38,169 nucleotides of DNA from Polaromonas jejuensis NBRC 106434 (GTDB lineage: Bacteria; Pseudomonadota; Gammaproteobacteria; Burkholderiales; Burkholderiaceae_C). The notes under the pieces were generated by a model that searched no databases, had not been told where the DNA came from, and saw only the letters and a list, made by a program, of their open reading frames with translations. This document shows, one piece after another, positions 8,160-17,234 of this stretch; positions within the stretch are counted from its first letter, which is position 1, and each line of letters opens with the position of its first letter. Both the position numbers and the translations under genes were made by a program. The stretch spans positions 1 to 38,169 of the forward strand of contig NZ_BCYO01000034.1 in NCBI RefSeq assembly GCF_001598235.1, given 5' to 3'.

Positions 8160-9173
8160 TCAGTCGACCGCGGCGCCGGAGGACTTGACGATGCGCGCCC
8201 ACTTGGCGATGTCTTCCGCCAGCAGTGCGGCAAACTGTTCCGGGCTCACGGGCCGCTCGGGTGTGCCGGCCAGTTCCACGCCCTGCTGCTCCAGCGTGGC
8301 GCGCAGGCTCTTTGACGCCAGGGTCTTGGCCATGCCGTCCTGCAGGCGGGCGAGCACCTCCTGCGGAACACCGGCCGGCGCGAACAGGCCGATCCACAGC
8401 GTGCCGTTGTAGCCGGGGACGGTTTCCGCCAGCGTCGGCACATCCGGCAACACGGGTGAACGGGCGGCACCGCTGACCGCCAGCGCGCGCAGCTTGCCGG
8501 CCTTGATGTGCGACAGCGACGACGGCAGGCTGGCGAACAGCAGGGGCAGCTGGCCGCCCAGCACGTCATTGAGGGCGGGCGCCACGCCCTTGTAGGGCAC
8601 ATGCTGGAGCGACACGCCGCCCATGTTGTTCAGCATTTCGCCCAGCAGGTGGTTCAGCGTGCCATTGCCGGCCGAGGCGTATTGGTACTGACCCGGCCTG
8701 GCCTTGGCAAGCGCCAGCAACTCGGCAACATTTTTTGCGGGAAAGGACGGATGCACCAGCAGCACATTGGGCACCGCGCCGATCAGGCTCACAGGCCGGA
8801 AATCCTTCACCGGATCGAAGCCGGGGGTTTTGTAGAGCGCCGGGTTGATCGCCTGGCTGCTGCTGATGGTCATGAGCAGGGTGTAGCCGTCTTTGGGCCC
8901 CCTGGCCACCGCCTGGGTGCCGATATTGCCGCCGGCGCCAGGCCGGTTCTCCACCACCACGGAGCCGCCAAGCACCTCACCGAGCTTCTGGCTCACCAGC
9001 CGGCCCACGATGTCATTGGTGCCACCTGCCGCCTGGGGAACGACCATCACGATGGGACGGCTCGGGTATGCCGTCTGTGCCTGCGCCAGCTGCCCCCCCG
9101 TGCAAGCCAGCCATGCCAGCGAGCCGGCGATCAGGGCGCGGCGTGGCAGTTGAGGTGAAAGGGAATCGAACAT
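8160..9173 (-). CDS. Bug-family substrate-binding protein, first gene of the itaconate-type operon
   Basis: 337 aa. Periplasmic TctC/Bug receptor. The N-terminus has a twin arginine (LPRRALIAGSLAW) before the hydrophobic core and a cleavage site after AQAQT; this could be a Sec or a weak Tat signal. The mature part opens YPSRPIVMVVPQAAGGTND, followed by VENRPGAGGNIG and HVPYKGVAPALNDVLGGQL, all typical. The ATG at 9173 follows AAAAGGAGA; longer in-frame starts reach into the divergent promoter region. Being promoter-proximal and divergent from a LysR gene, it is probably controlled by that regulator and delivers the operon's substrate. No TctAB partner lies nearby. Confidence 0.9.
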   Translation of the reverse strand: MFDSLSPQLPRRALIAGSLAWLACTGGQLAQAQTAYPSRPIVMVVPQAAGGTNDIVGRLVSQKLGEVLGGSVVVENRPGAGGNIGTQAVARGPKDGYTLLMTISSSQAINPALYKTPGFDPVKDFRPVSLIGAVPNVLLVHPSFPAKNVAELLALAKARPGQYQYASAGNGTLNHLLGEMLNNMGGVSLQHVPYKGVAPALNDVLGGQLPLLFASLPSSLSHIKAGKLRALAVSGAARSPVLPDVPTLAETVPGYNGTLWIGLFAPAGVPQEVLARLQDGMAKTLASKSLRATLEQQGVELAGTPERPVSPEQFAALLAEDIAKWARIVKSSGAAVD

Positions 9174-9235
9174 GCACGTGTCTCCTTTTGTGCAGGCATG
9201 GTCACCGTTTCCAGCGCTGAAGGCAATCACGGATT

Positions 9236-9279
9236 TCAAGACCAAGGCTTCTAAATTTCCGAAGGCTTGAAACCAAGGC
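9236..9279. promoter_or_regulatory. Candidate LysR operator region between the LysR gene and the operon
   Basis: The 120-bp divergent gap holds two near-identical direct repeats, TCAAGACCAAGGC (9236-9248) and TTGAAACCAAGGC (9267-9279), 31 bases apart, about three helical turns. Between them is an inverted repeat CTTC-N9-GAAG (9248-9264) that contains the LysR-type T-N11-A element (T9250, A9262). This arrangement suits a tetrameric LysR regulator bridging activation and repression sites. It is a pattern reading; no binding data exist here. Confidence 0.6.
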
Positions 9280-9293
9280 GTTACCATTCACGC

Positions 9294-10190
9294 ATGCATT
9301 TCGACCTGACCGACCTGCGCCTTTTCGTCCTCACCGCCGATGAAGGCAACATCACGCGCGCCGCCGCGCGGCAGCACCTGTCGCTGGCCGCCGCCAGTGC
9401 ACGCATCAAGGCGCTGGAAGCGCAGGCGGGCCTTCCCCTGCTCTACCGCGAGGCCCGCGGCGTGCGCCTGACGCCGCCGGGCGAGGCCTTTTTACACCAT
9501 GCCCGCGGCGTGCTGCACCAGACCGAGCAGTTGCGCGCCGATCTGCAGGAATACGGCGGCGGCCTGCGCGGCCATCTGCGCATGTTCGCCAACACCACGG
9601 CGGTGAGCGACTTTCTGCCGGAAATACTGCCCGGCTTTCTGTCGGACAACCCGCGCGTGAATATCGACCTTCAGGAAAAGCCGAACGCTGAGATCGCGCG
9701 CGGCGTGCTCGACGGGCGCGCCGACATCGGCATCGTGGCGGGCCAGGTGGACACGCTTGGCCTGCAGGCCATCCACTTCAGCACCGACCGGCTGGTGCTG
9801 GTGACGGCCCGCAACCACCGATTTGCGCGCCGCAAGAAAATCGCGTTTGCCGAGACCCTGGACGAAGACGCCGTGGGCATGCAGTACGGCAGTACGCTGC
9901 AGACCTTTCTGGCGCAGGTGGTGGAATCCCTCGGCAAGCCGCTGAAACTGCGCATCCAGCTCTCCAGCTTCGACGCCATGTGCCGCATGATCGGCGCCGG
10001 GGTGGGCGTGGGCATCGTCCCCGAAAGCGCGGCGCGCCGCAACCGCGAGAGCATGAACCTGGCGCTGATCGAACTGACCGACGCCTGGAGCGTGCGTGAG
10101 CGCTACATCCTCGTGCGCGACCAGAAAGCCCTGCCCGGTTATGCGCGGGCCCTGATCGAGACGCTGATCGGCCATTACCGGGAGCCATAA
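9294..10190 (+). CDS. LysR-family regulator, probable itaconate-responsive regulator
   Basis: 298 aa, usual LysR length. Residues 1-60 form the winged helix-turn-helix: DLRLFVLTADEGNITRAAAR with the recognition segment LSLAAASARIKALE. The effector-binding domain follows from about residue 90 (periplasmic-binding-protein fold, DIGIVAGQVD and GVGVGIVPESAARR). It is transcribed away from the itaconate-type operon, the classic LysR arrangement. In Pseudomonas and Yersinia itaconate clusters an adjacent LysR protein activates the operon in response to itaconate; by gene order this is its likely counterpart. The start ATG at 9294 gives a normal short N-terminus; an earlier in-frame start at 9267 would overlap the operator repeats. 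Confidence 0.9.
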   Translation: MHFDLTDLRLFVLTADEGNITRAAARQHLSLAAASARIKALEAQAGLPLLYREARGVRLTPPGEAFLHHARGVLHQTEQLRADLQEYGGGLRGHLRMFANTTAVSDFLPEILPGFLSDNPRVNIDLQEKPNAEIARGVLDGRADIGIVAGQVDTLGLQAIHFSTDRLVLVTARNHRFARRKKIAFAETLDEDAVGMQYGSTLQTFLAQVVESLGKPLKLRIQLSSFDAMCRMIGAGVGVGIVPESAARRNRESMNLALIELTDAWSVRERYILVRDQKALPGYARALIETLIGHYREP

Positions 10191-10234
10191 CCTATCGGAC
10201 ACAGGCCGGACTCCAGGCCCGCCTGCCCTCCGGA

Positions 10235-10251
10235 ACAGGCTTCAGGCCTGT
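10235..10251. terminator. Hairpin at the convergent LysR/ligase ends
   Basis: ACAGGC-TTCAG-GCCTGT is a perfect 6-bp stem with a 5-base loop, spanning the stop codon of the minus-strand CoA ligase and lying 45 bases past the LysR stop. It could end transcription from both sides, but there is no T-run on either side, so a Rho-independent mechanism is doubtful. Confidence 0.35.
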
Positions 10252-11747
10252 GGATACAGCTCCAGCAAACTGCGCTTGAGCACCTTGCCGCTGTGAGTCA
10301 TGGGCAGGGACGCGATGGGCACCACACGTGCAGGCCGTTTGTACGGGGCCAGGTTCTCCCTGATGAAGGCCTGCAGGGCCGCCATGTCGATCACCGCATC
10401 GGGCGCGGGCTCGACAAACGCGAGTATTTCCTCGTTGCCGTCGGACTCGCGCCGCCCCAGCACGGCGCTGCGCTGGATGCCGTTAAAACTGTTGAGCACA
10501 GCCTCCACTTCACCCGGGTACACATTGAAGCCGGAACGGATGATCATTTCCTTGAGCCGGCCCACCACGAAGAGCGCGCCGTCCGGCGCGAGGTAGCCCA
10601 GATCGCCGCTGGCATACCAGCCGCCGGGGCGCATCACCTGGGCGGTGGCCGCCTCGTCGCCCAGGTAGCCGGGCATCAGGCCCACGCCGCGCATCCATAT
10701 CTCACCGCGCTCGCCGGCCGGCGCATCGCTGCCCGTGCTGTCCACGATGCGCAGTTCAGCGCCCTCCACCGGGTAGCCTGCCGACGTGTCATGGCGCGCC
10801 ACACCTCGCGTGCTCAGGCATAACGCGCCGGCATATTCCGACAGGCCGTAGCCGTGGTACAGCGGCTGGCCAAAGCGCGACTCGACCGCCTGCTTGAGCG
10901 CCATGTCCAGCGGCGCGGCCCCGGTGTAGACATAACGCAGGCGGGGACAGTGCGGCTTGGCGATACCGGCCTCGTCCAGCCAGGCCAGCAGGCGCGTAAA
11001 CATGGCGGGCGGCCCTTGCAGGTTGGACACGCCGAGCCGGGCCAGCGCATCAAACACGTCTTCAGGGTCGAAGCGGCTGCGCATCACCAGGCCGGCGCCG
11101 GCATACAGCGACGCCATCAGCACGGTGCCCAGGCCGAAAATATGCGTCATCGGCAAATAGGCATAGGACAGGTCGTCCGGCCCCAGGGCCCGCGAAGCCG
11201 CGGAAACGCGCGCAAACTGCAGCAGCCCGGCATGGGTCACCAGCACGCCCTTGGGCGCGCCGGTGGTGCCGGAGGTGAAGATCACTGCGGCCACGCGCTG
11301 CACCAGTTCGCCCTGTTCGGCCAGCGCTTCGGCCCGCACCGGGCTGCGCTGCAAAGCCGCAATGGCCGAAGCCCGTGCATCGGCGCGAACGGCGTGCTGT
11401 TGCGCCGCCGCCGACACGCCGCTGGTGAAATAGGTCACGCGGGGGTCGGCCTTTTCCACAAAGGCCTTGATCTCGCCCGGCGACATGCGGGCGTTGACGC
11501 CGCAGGACCAGGCACCGACGCGGCTGCAGGCCAGGATCAGCGCCACGTGTTCGGGGCAGTTTTCGGCCACGATCATGACCCGGTCGCCGGGACGCACGCC
11601 ATCGGCGCGCAGCTCCTGCGCCAGCAGCTCTATCCAGGTACCGAGCGCGGCGTAACTCATGCTCGCGTCGGGCAAGATCAGGAAAGGCCGCTCGGGCGAG
11701 TCCTTCAGGCGCTGGTCAAACAGCGAATGGATACGGTGATCAGTCAT
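10242..11747 (-). CDS. AMP-forming acyl-CoA ligase (ANL superfamily)
   Basis: 501 aa. Activates a carboxylic acid to its CoA thioester via an acyl-adenylate. Motifs in order: the phosphate loop FTSGTTGAPKGVLVTHAG (about 165-185), GYGLSEYAG (A5-like), ASGDLGYLAPDG (A7/A8), IIRSGFNVYPGEVE hinge, and the C-terminal catalytic Lys in SGKVLKRSLLE. The ATG at 11747 is used; the alternative upstream start is a TTG at 11771. It is the last gene of the minus-strand catabolic block and is separated from the Bug gene upstream by 121 bases containing a perfect palindrome, so it may have its own promoter. The acyl substrate cannot be read from sequence. Confidence 0.9.
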   Translation of the reverse strand: MTDHRIHSLFDQRLKDSPERPFLILPDASMSYAALGTWIELLAQELRADGVRPGDRVMIVAENCPEHVALILACSRVGAWSCGVNARMSPGEIKAFVEKADPRVTYFTSGVSAAAQQHAVRADARASAIAALQRSPVRAEALAEQGELVQRVAAVIFTSGTTGAPKGVLVTHAGLLQFARVSAASRALGPDDLSYAYLPMTHIFGLGTVLMASLYAGAGLVMRSRFDPEDVFDALARLGVSNLQGPPAMFTRLLAWLDEAGIAKPHCPRLRYVYTGAAPLDMALKQAVESRFGQPLYHGYGLSEYAGALCLSTRGVARHDTSAGYPVEGAELRIVDSTGSDAPAGERGEIWMRGVGLMPGYLGDEAATAQVMRPGGWYASGDLGYLAPDGALFVVGRLKEMIIRSGFNVYPGEVEAVLNSFNGIQRSAVLGRRESDGNEEILAFVEPAPDAVIDMAALQAFIRENLAPYKRPARVVPIASLPMTHSGKVLKRSLLELYPQA

Positions 11748-11821
11748 GCAATGTTCCGGGGCAAAAGACAAAAAAGAAATCGTGGGTCATCGCTGCGGGG
11801 CCGGCCTCGGGGAGGGTCCGA

Positions 11822-11837
11822 TGCGAACCGGTTCGCA
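11822..11837. promoter_or_regulatory. Perfect 16-bp palindrome, candidate operator
   Basis: TGCGAACCGGTTCGCA is a perfect inverted repeat without spacer, 75 bases upstream of the CoA ligase start and 32 bases past the stop of the upstream Bug gene. The central AACCGGTT with flanking TG/CA is the shape of LacI-type operators; TetR-type is also possible. No LacI or TetR gene is in the window. A role as an mRNA hairpin is less likely because no U-run follows. Confidence 0.5.
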
Positions 11838-11868
11838 CAGCGTATTGCTCGTATGAAGCAGGGCCTGC

Positions 11869-12852
11869 TCAATCCACCTGAATGCCTTTGGTCACGGTTG
11901 CCCACATGGCCAGCTCCTTGCTGGCGCGGTCCGACAGGGTCTTGGGCGAGCCCAGCCACAAGTCATACCCCTGCTCGACCAGCTTGCTGCGAAGTTCCTC
12001 GTTGGCAAGCGCCCTGCGTGTCGCATCGTTGTAGCGGTCCACGATGGCAGCCGGCAATTTGGCCGGGCCGTACAAGCCATACCAGCCGCCCACCTCGTAG
12101 TCGGCAACACCTTCCTCGCGCATGGAGGGTACCTCGGGCAGCGAGGGATTGCGCTCGCGCGACGTGACGGCCAGCGCGCGCACCCGACCCGAGGCGATGT
12201 AGTTGCGGGCACTGCCAACAATGTCGAACATCATGTTGAGCTGCCCGCCGATCACATCGGTCATGGCCGGGGCATTGCCTTTGTAGGGAATGTGGTTGAA
12301 CTCGGTGCCCGTGCGCTTGGCAAACAGCTCGCCACTGAGGTGGTTCGAAGCGCCCACGCCGGCCGAGCCATAGGTCAGCTTGCCGGGGTTGGCTTTGGCG
12401 TAGGCCAGCAGCTCCTTGACGTTTTTGAAGGGCTGGTCCTTGCTGACCACCAGCACGTTGGAATAACTGAGGATGGGGGCGATCGGGCTGAGGTCTTTGG
12501 CCGGGTTGAACGACATGGACTTCAGGACGTGCGGACTGATGGTGATGGTCGGGCTGGCGGCAAAAAACAGCAGCAGCCCATCGGGGACGGCTTTGGCCAC
12601 CGAGTTTCCGCCCAGCACCCCGCTGGCACCGGGCCGGTTGTCCACAATCACCGCCACGCCCAGCTCCTTGGCCAGCGCCGGGGCAAACAGCCGGGCTGCC
12701 GCGTCCACCGGCCCGCCTGCGGCATAGCCGACGACCAATCGAATGGGCTGCGAGGACTGCGCCTGAGCGGCCAGCGGCCCTAATGCCATCAGCCCGAGCA
12801 GGGCCACAAAAAGCCCCCGACGGGCACGCTTGACAGGTTTGAGCTTGTCCAT
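11869..12852 (-). CDS. Bug-family substrate-binding protein
   Basis: 327 aa. TctC/Bug receptor with an arginine/lysine-rich start (KPVKRARRGLF), a hydrophobic core and cleavage after AAQAQ. The mature protein has QPIRLVVGYAAGGPVDAAAR, VDNRPGASGVLGG and HIPYKGNAPAMTDVIGGQL. The ATG at 12852 lies 9 bases after GGAG; the alternative ATG at 12867 overlaps that site. It follows the thioesterase gene by 125 bases and precedes the ligase gene. Ligand unknown; presumably the organic acid that the surrounding acyl-CoA enzymes degrade. Confidence 0.9.
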   Translation of the reverse strand: MDKLKPVKRARRGLFVALLGLMALGPLAAQAQSSQPIRLVVGYAAGGPVDAAARLFAPALAKELGVAVIVDNRPGASGVLGGNSVAKAVPDGLLLFFAASPTITISPHVLKSMSFNPAKDLSPIAPILSYSNVLVVSKDQPFKNVKELLAYAKANPGKLTYGSAGVGASNHLSGELFAKRTGTEFNHIPYKGNAPAMTDVIGGQLNMMFDIVGSARNYIASGRVRALAVTSRERNPSLPEVPSMREEGVADYEVGGWYGLYGPAKLPAAIVDRYNDATRRALANEELRSKLVEQGYDLWLGSPKTLSDRASKELAMWATVTKGIQVD

Positions 12853-12977
12853 TGTCTTTGTCTCCATTGTTGTAAAAAAACGGAACTCACGACCGCATGG
12901 GCACGAAGTCATCTGAATCTGCGGCCCGCTCAGACACCGGCCGCAATCGACACGCGACGGTCCAACCCGGGGCCCCA

Positions 12978-13394
12978 TCACGGTCGAACGTATTTGAAGG
13001 TGCCCATGGCCTTGGCAACGATGTCACCGGCCTCATCCTCGATGCGCGCTTCGCAAAAACACACCGATCGCCCGCCGCCCACCGCCGTGCCATATGCCGT
13101 CAGACGACCGCGACCCGGCTTGAGGAAGCTGGTGGACATGTCGATGGTGACCACGGCCCGTTGAAAGCCGGATTTGGAGAGTGCTGCGCTGGACATGACG
13201 ACATCCAGCAGGGTCATGATCACGCCGCCATGCGTGGCATGAAAGTTATTGGTCAATTCCGCACGGGTCTCCAGCACCATCCGGGCCTGCCCTGCCTCGC
13301 AGAACTCCCGCCGCATGCCCAGCAATCGATTGAATGGGACCTTGGAAAACAAGGTCGATGTATCGACATCAGGCAAGGTCACTTCAGCATCCAT
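12978..13394 (-). CDS. PaaI-family hot-dog thioesterase
   Basis: 138 aa. Single hot-dog domain hydrolysing acyl-CoA or aryl-CoA. The diagnostic segment is NNFHATHGGVIMTLLDVVMS, containing the HGG turn and the helix Asp that acts as catalytic carboxylate; a central strand AVVTIDMSTSFLKP and the terminal AKAMGTFKYV complete the fold. The ATG at 13394 follows AAGGAG at 6 bases and is preferred to earlier ATGs at 13409 and 13424. It sits 45 bases downstream of an acyl-CoA dehydrogenase gene. Likely role: releasing CoA from dead-end or stalled intermediates of the pathway. Confidence 0.87.
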   Translation of the reverse strand: MDAEVTLPDVDTSTLFSKVPFNRLLGMRREFCEAGQARMVLETRAELTNNFHATHGGVIMTLLDVVMSSAALSKSGFQRAVVTIDMSTSFLKPGRGRLTAYGTAVGGGRSVCFCEARIEDEAGDIVAKAMGTFKYVRP

Positions 13395-13439
13395 CACACA
13401 CTCCTTCATCAAATCGCAGCACATCGCGGTTGCGGGCTT

Positions 13440-14606
13440 TCATGCCGTGGCGTCCCGCACCATGTTGCGGGCAATCACGATCTGCTGGATCTGGCTGGTG
13501 CCTTCATACAAGCGGAACAGGCGCACGTCACGGTAGAAGCGCTCGATGCCATATTCGCTGAGATAACCGGCGCCGCCAAAGATCTGAACCGCCCGGTCGG
13601 CCACGCGGCCGCACATCTCGGAGGCGAACAGCTTGCTGCAGGATGCTTCGGTCGCCACATTCCGGCCCTCGTCGCGCTTGCGTGCGGCGTCGATCACCAT
13701 GCATTTGGCCGCGTACAGTTCGGCCTGACTGTCGGCCAGCATCGCCTGCACCATCTGGAACTCGGCGATGGGCTGGCCGAACTGCTTGCGGTCCATCGCG
13801 TAGTTCAGCGCATCGCGCAGCATGCGCTCGGCCACGCCCACGCAGATGGCGGCGATGTGGATGCGGCCTTTCTCCAGCACCTTCATCGCCGTCTTGAAGC
13901 CCTGCCCTTCCTTGTGGCCGATCAGCTGGCTGGCCGACACGCGGCAGTTCTCGAAGATCACATCGGCCGTGTGCGCGCCGCGCTGTCCCATCTTCTTGTC
14001 GACCTTGCCAATCGACAGGCCGGGCGTACCGGCTTCCACGATGAAGGCCGAGACGCCGCCCGAGCCCTTGTCGGCCGGGTTGGTGCGCGCCATCAGCGTG
14101 AAGATGCCGGCTTGCGGCGAGTTGGTGATGAAACGCTTGGTGCCGTTGACGATGTAGTGGTCGCCGTCGCCATCCGTTCCCCGAATAGCGGTGGTGCGCA
14201 GCGAGGCGGCATCCGAGCCGGCGTCGGGCTCGGTCAGCGCAAAGGAGGCGATCAACTCACCGGTGGCCAGCTTGGGCAGGTACTTGGCCTTCTGCTCCGG
14301 TGTGCCATCGAACAGGATGCCCTGGGAGCCGATGCCCACGGTGGTGCCGAACAGCGAACGGAAGCACGGCGAGGTCTGGCCCATGGCCAGCATCACCTCC
14401 ACCTCCTCTTCCATGGTCAGGCCCAAGCCGCCATATTCCTCAGGCACGGTCAGGCCGAACAGGCCCATTTCCTTCATTTCATCGACGATGTCCTGCGGGA
14501 TTTCGTCGGTCTCAGCCACCAGCGCCTCGGCCGGCACCAGCCGCTCACGCACGAAGCGGTTCACGGTGTCCAACAGGGCATTCATTGTTTGGGGATCGCG
14601 GATCAT
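13440..14606 (-). CDS. Acyl-CoA dehydrogenase (short/medium-chain type)
   Basis: 388 aa, FAD-dependent. Motifs: FALTEPDAGSDAASLRTTA (FAD/substrate signature), YIVNGTKRFITNSPQAG, KMGQRGAHTADVIFENCRV, and the C-terminal IFGGAGYLSEYGIERFYRD followed by RLYEGTSQIQQ. Glu368 of YEGT is the classic catalytic base, so this member is canonical, unlike the other two dehydrogenases of the window. An in-frame extension upstream to 14747 reads into the thiolase-like gene and is not used; the ATG at 14606 is 25 bases after that gene's stop. Part of the long minus-strand catabolic run. Confidence 0.9.
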   Translation of the reverse strand: MIRDPQTMNALLDTVNRFVRERLVPAEALVAETDEIPQDIVDEMKEMGLFGLTVPEEYGGLGLTMEEEVEVMLAMGQTSPCFRSLFGTTVGIGSQGILFDGTPEQKAKYLPKLATGELIASFALTEPDAGSDAASLRTTAIRGTDGDGDHYIVNGTKRFITNSPQAGIFTLMARTNPADKGSGGVSAFIVEAGTPGLSIGKVDKKMGQRGAHTADVIFENCRVSASQLIGHKEGQGFKTAMKVLEKGRIHIAAICVGVAERMLRDALNYAMDRKQFGQPIAEFQMVQAMLADSQAELYAAKCMVIDAARKRDEGRNVATEASCSKLFASEMCGRVADRAVQIFGGAGYLSEYGIERFYRDVRLFRLYEGTSQIQQIVIARNMVRDATA

Positions 14607-14631
14607 CAGGTGTCTTTCGGGTCTTGATTGT

Positions 14632-16254
14632 TCAGAGGGCTTCAGCCGTGCCCAGAATGGCCGTGGACTGGCTGGAAAGGGTGCCGCCATTGCCATGCGC
14701 CAGCGCGGTCTTGACGCCCGCCACTTGGCGGTCACCGCCTTCACCACGCAGTTGGCGCACGGCCTCGATCAGCGCGAAGATGCCGTACATGCCCGGATGC
14801 ACGCAGGACAGGCCGCCGCCGTTGGTGTTGACCGGCAGGCGTCCGCCGGGGCCGATGGCGCCGTTCTCGACGAAGGCGCCAGCCTCGCCCTTCTTGCAAA
14901 AGCCCAGGTCTTCCAGGAACAGCAGGGTGTTGATGGTGAAAGCGTCATAGAGCTGCACCACGCCCATGTCCTTGGGTGCCAGGCCGGCCATCTCGAAGGC
15001 GCGGCGGCCCGACTCGCTGGCGGCCGTCACGGTCAGGTCGTGCATGGACGAGATCTGGCGGTTCCACACCGCCGTGCCGTTCCCCAGCACATAGACCGGC
15101 TTCTTCGGCAGGTCCCTCGCCCGGTCGGCGCGCACCAGCACATAGGCGCCGCCACCGTCGGTGACTAGGCAGCAGTCACGCACCGAGAGCGGGTCGCTGA
15201 TCATGCGCGCGTTCAACACCTCGTCAATGGAGAGCGGGTCGCGCATGAAGGCCTCGGGATTGAGACGCGCCCAGGCACGCGCGGCCACGGCCACCTCGGC
15301 CAGCTGCCGGCGCGTGGTGCCGAACTCGTGCATGTGGCGCGAGGCCGCGAGCGCGTAGGCCGAGGGCGGGTTGAACGGCGCGTAGGGCGTCTCATAGGGT
15401 TGCGGGTCCAGCCACTTGCGCGCGGCACCAATCTCGCGACGGCCGAAGGTCGCCGTGCGCTGCGCGCTGCCGTAGCAGACCAGCACGGCATTGCACTGCC
15501 CCGATTCCAGCGCGCGCATGGCCGGCAGCAGGTGGGCGATGAAGCTGGAGCCGCCGATCATGGTGCCGTCGACATACGAGGGACGAATGCCCAGGTACTC
15601 CACCACCGGCATGGCCCACATGGTGGCCCCGGCGCTGGCGGTGCACAGGCCGTCGATGTCGCTCATCTTGAGGCCCGCATCGGCCACGGCGGCGCGCGCC
15701 GAGCGCGCCAACAGCTCCATGTCGGTGAAGCCGGGCGCCTCGCCGCAGCCGAAGGTGGCCACGCCCGCAATGACCGCGCGTCCTCGCAGCGGGTCGGGCG
15801 TGCGGATGGTGGCCACGCCCGACACGGCCTTGGGCGCCGCGGCCGGCCGGGCAGCCGGGGCCGCCACAACAGCATCGATCGCATCGAAGACCACCAGCCC
15901 GTGCCCGTCGGTCAGCTGCACGCGCGCCTTCACGCGCTGGCCGATCTTCACCTCGTCGGGCTTCAGGCCCTCGACCCGGCTCATGAGCCGCACGCCTTCG
16001 TCGAGCTCGATGACCGAGACGTTGTAGTCGCCACCGTCCGCGGGCTTGCGGCGCACCGTGGTCGCGGCATGCACCGTGCCCCTGCCCTTAGGGGCCACGA
16101 AGGCCAGATCGCCGCTGCCGCAGTGCGGACAGAGCTCGCGCGGGAAGTAGACGTGCCGGCCGCAGCCGCCACATTGCTGGATGACGAAGCGGCCCTGGTC
16201 GAGTTCGGCTTGGTGGCGCGCCAGCACGCCGTGGGTGTTCTGCGTTTCGCTCAT
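14632..16254 (-). CDS. DUF35 zinc-ribbon/OB-fold protein fused to Ltp/SCP-x thiolase-like domain; possible retro-aldolase
   Basis: 540 aa, two normally separate proteins in one. Residues 1-130: DUF35, with a rubredoxin-like zinc ribbon Cys28-x2-Cys31 and Cys42-x2-Cys45 and an OB fold (GRGTVHAATTVRRKP onward). Residues 150-540: thiolase-like lipid-transfer-protein domain. The usual nucleophilic Cys is not seen where expected: the segment reads TMIGGSSFIAH (Gly234-Gly235-Ser236-Ser237). Retained are DCCLVTDGGGAYVLV, LYDAFT with Tyr436, LGFCKKGEAGAF, and VHPGMYG with His486. In actinobacterial steroid breakdown a DUF35 protein and the Cys-less thiolase-like Ltp2 form a retro-aldolase; this natural fusion may do the same type of cleavage. 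A thiolase-like function cannot be excluded. Confidence 0.85.
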   Translation of the reverse strand: MSETQNTHGVLARHQAELDQGRFVIQQCGGCGRHVYFPRELCPHCGSGDLAFVAPKGRGTVHAATTVRRKPADGGDYNVSVIELDEGVRLMSRVEGLKPDEVKIGQRVKARVQLTDGHGLVVFDAIDAVVAAPAARPAAAPKAVSGVATIRTPDPLRGRAVIAGVATFGCGEAPGFTDMELLARSARAAVADAGLKMSDIDGLCTASAGATMWAMPVVEYLGIRPSYVDGTMIGGSSFIAHLLPAMRALESGQCNAVLVCYGSAQRTATFGRREIGAARKWLDPQPYETPYAPFNPPSAYALAASRHMHEFGTTRRQLAEVAVAARAWARLNPEAFMRDPLSIDEVLNARMISDPLSVRDCCLVTDGGGAYVLVRADRARDLPKKPVYVLGNGTAVWNRQISSMHDLTVTAASESGRRAFEMAGLAPKDMGVVQLYDAFTINTLLFLEDLGFCKKGEAGAFVENGAIGPGGRLPVNTNGGGLSCVHPGMYGIFALIEAVRQLRGEGGDRQVAGVKTALAHGNGGTLSSQSTAILGTAEAL

Positions 16255-16271
16255 GGTCGGTGCTCCGTGGC

Positions 16272-17195
<924 letters not shown>

Positions 17196-17234
17196 ACGTA
17201 TCTCCTTGTCTGATTCAAATGATGAAATAAGGCG

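Noticed and set aside
12897..14627. Plus-strand open frame of 576 codons opposite the thioesterase and dehydrogenase genes
   Set aside because: Antisense shadow with His/Gln-rich content and no domain.
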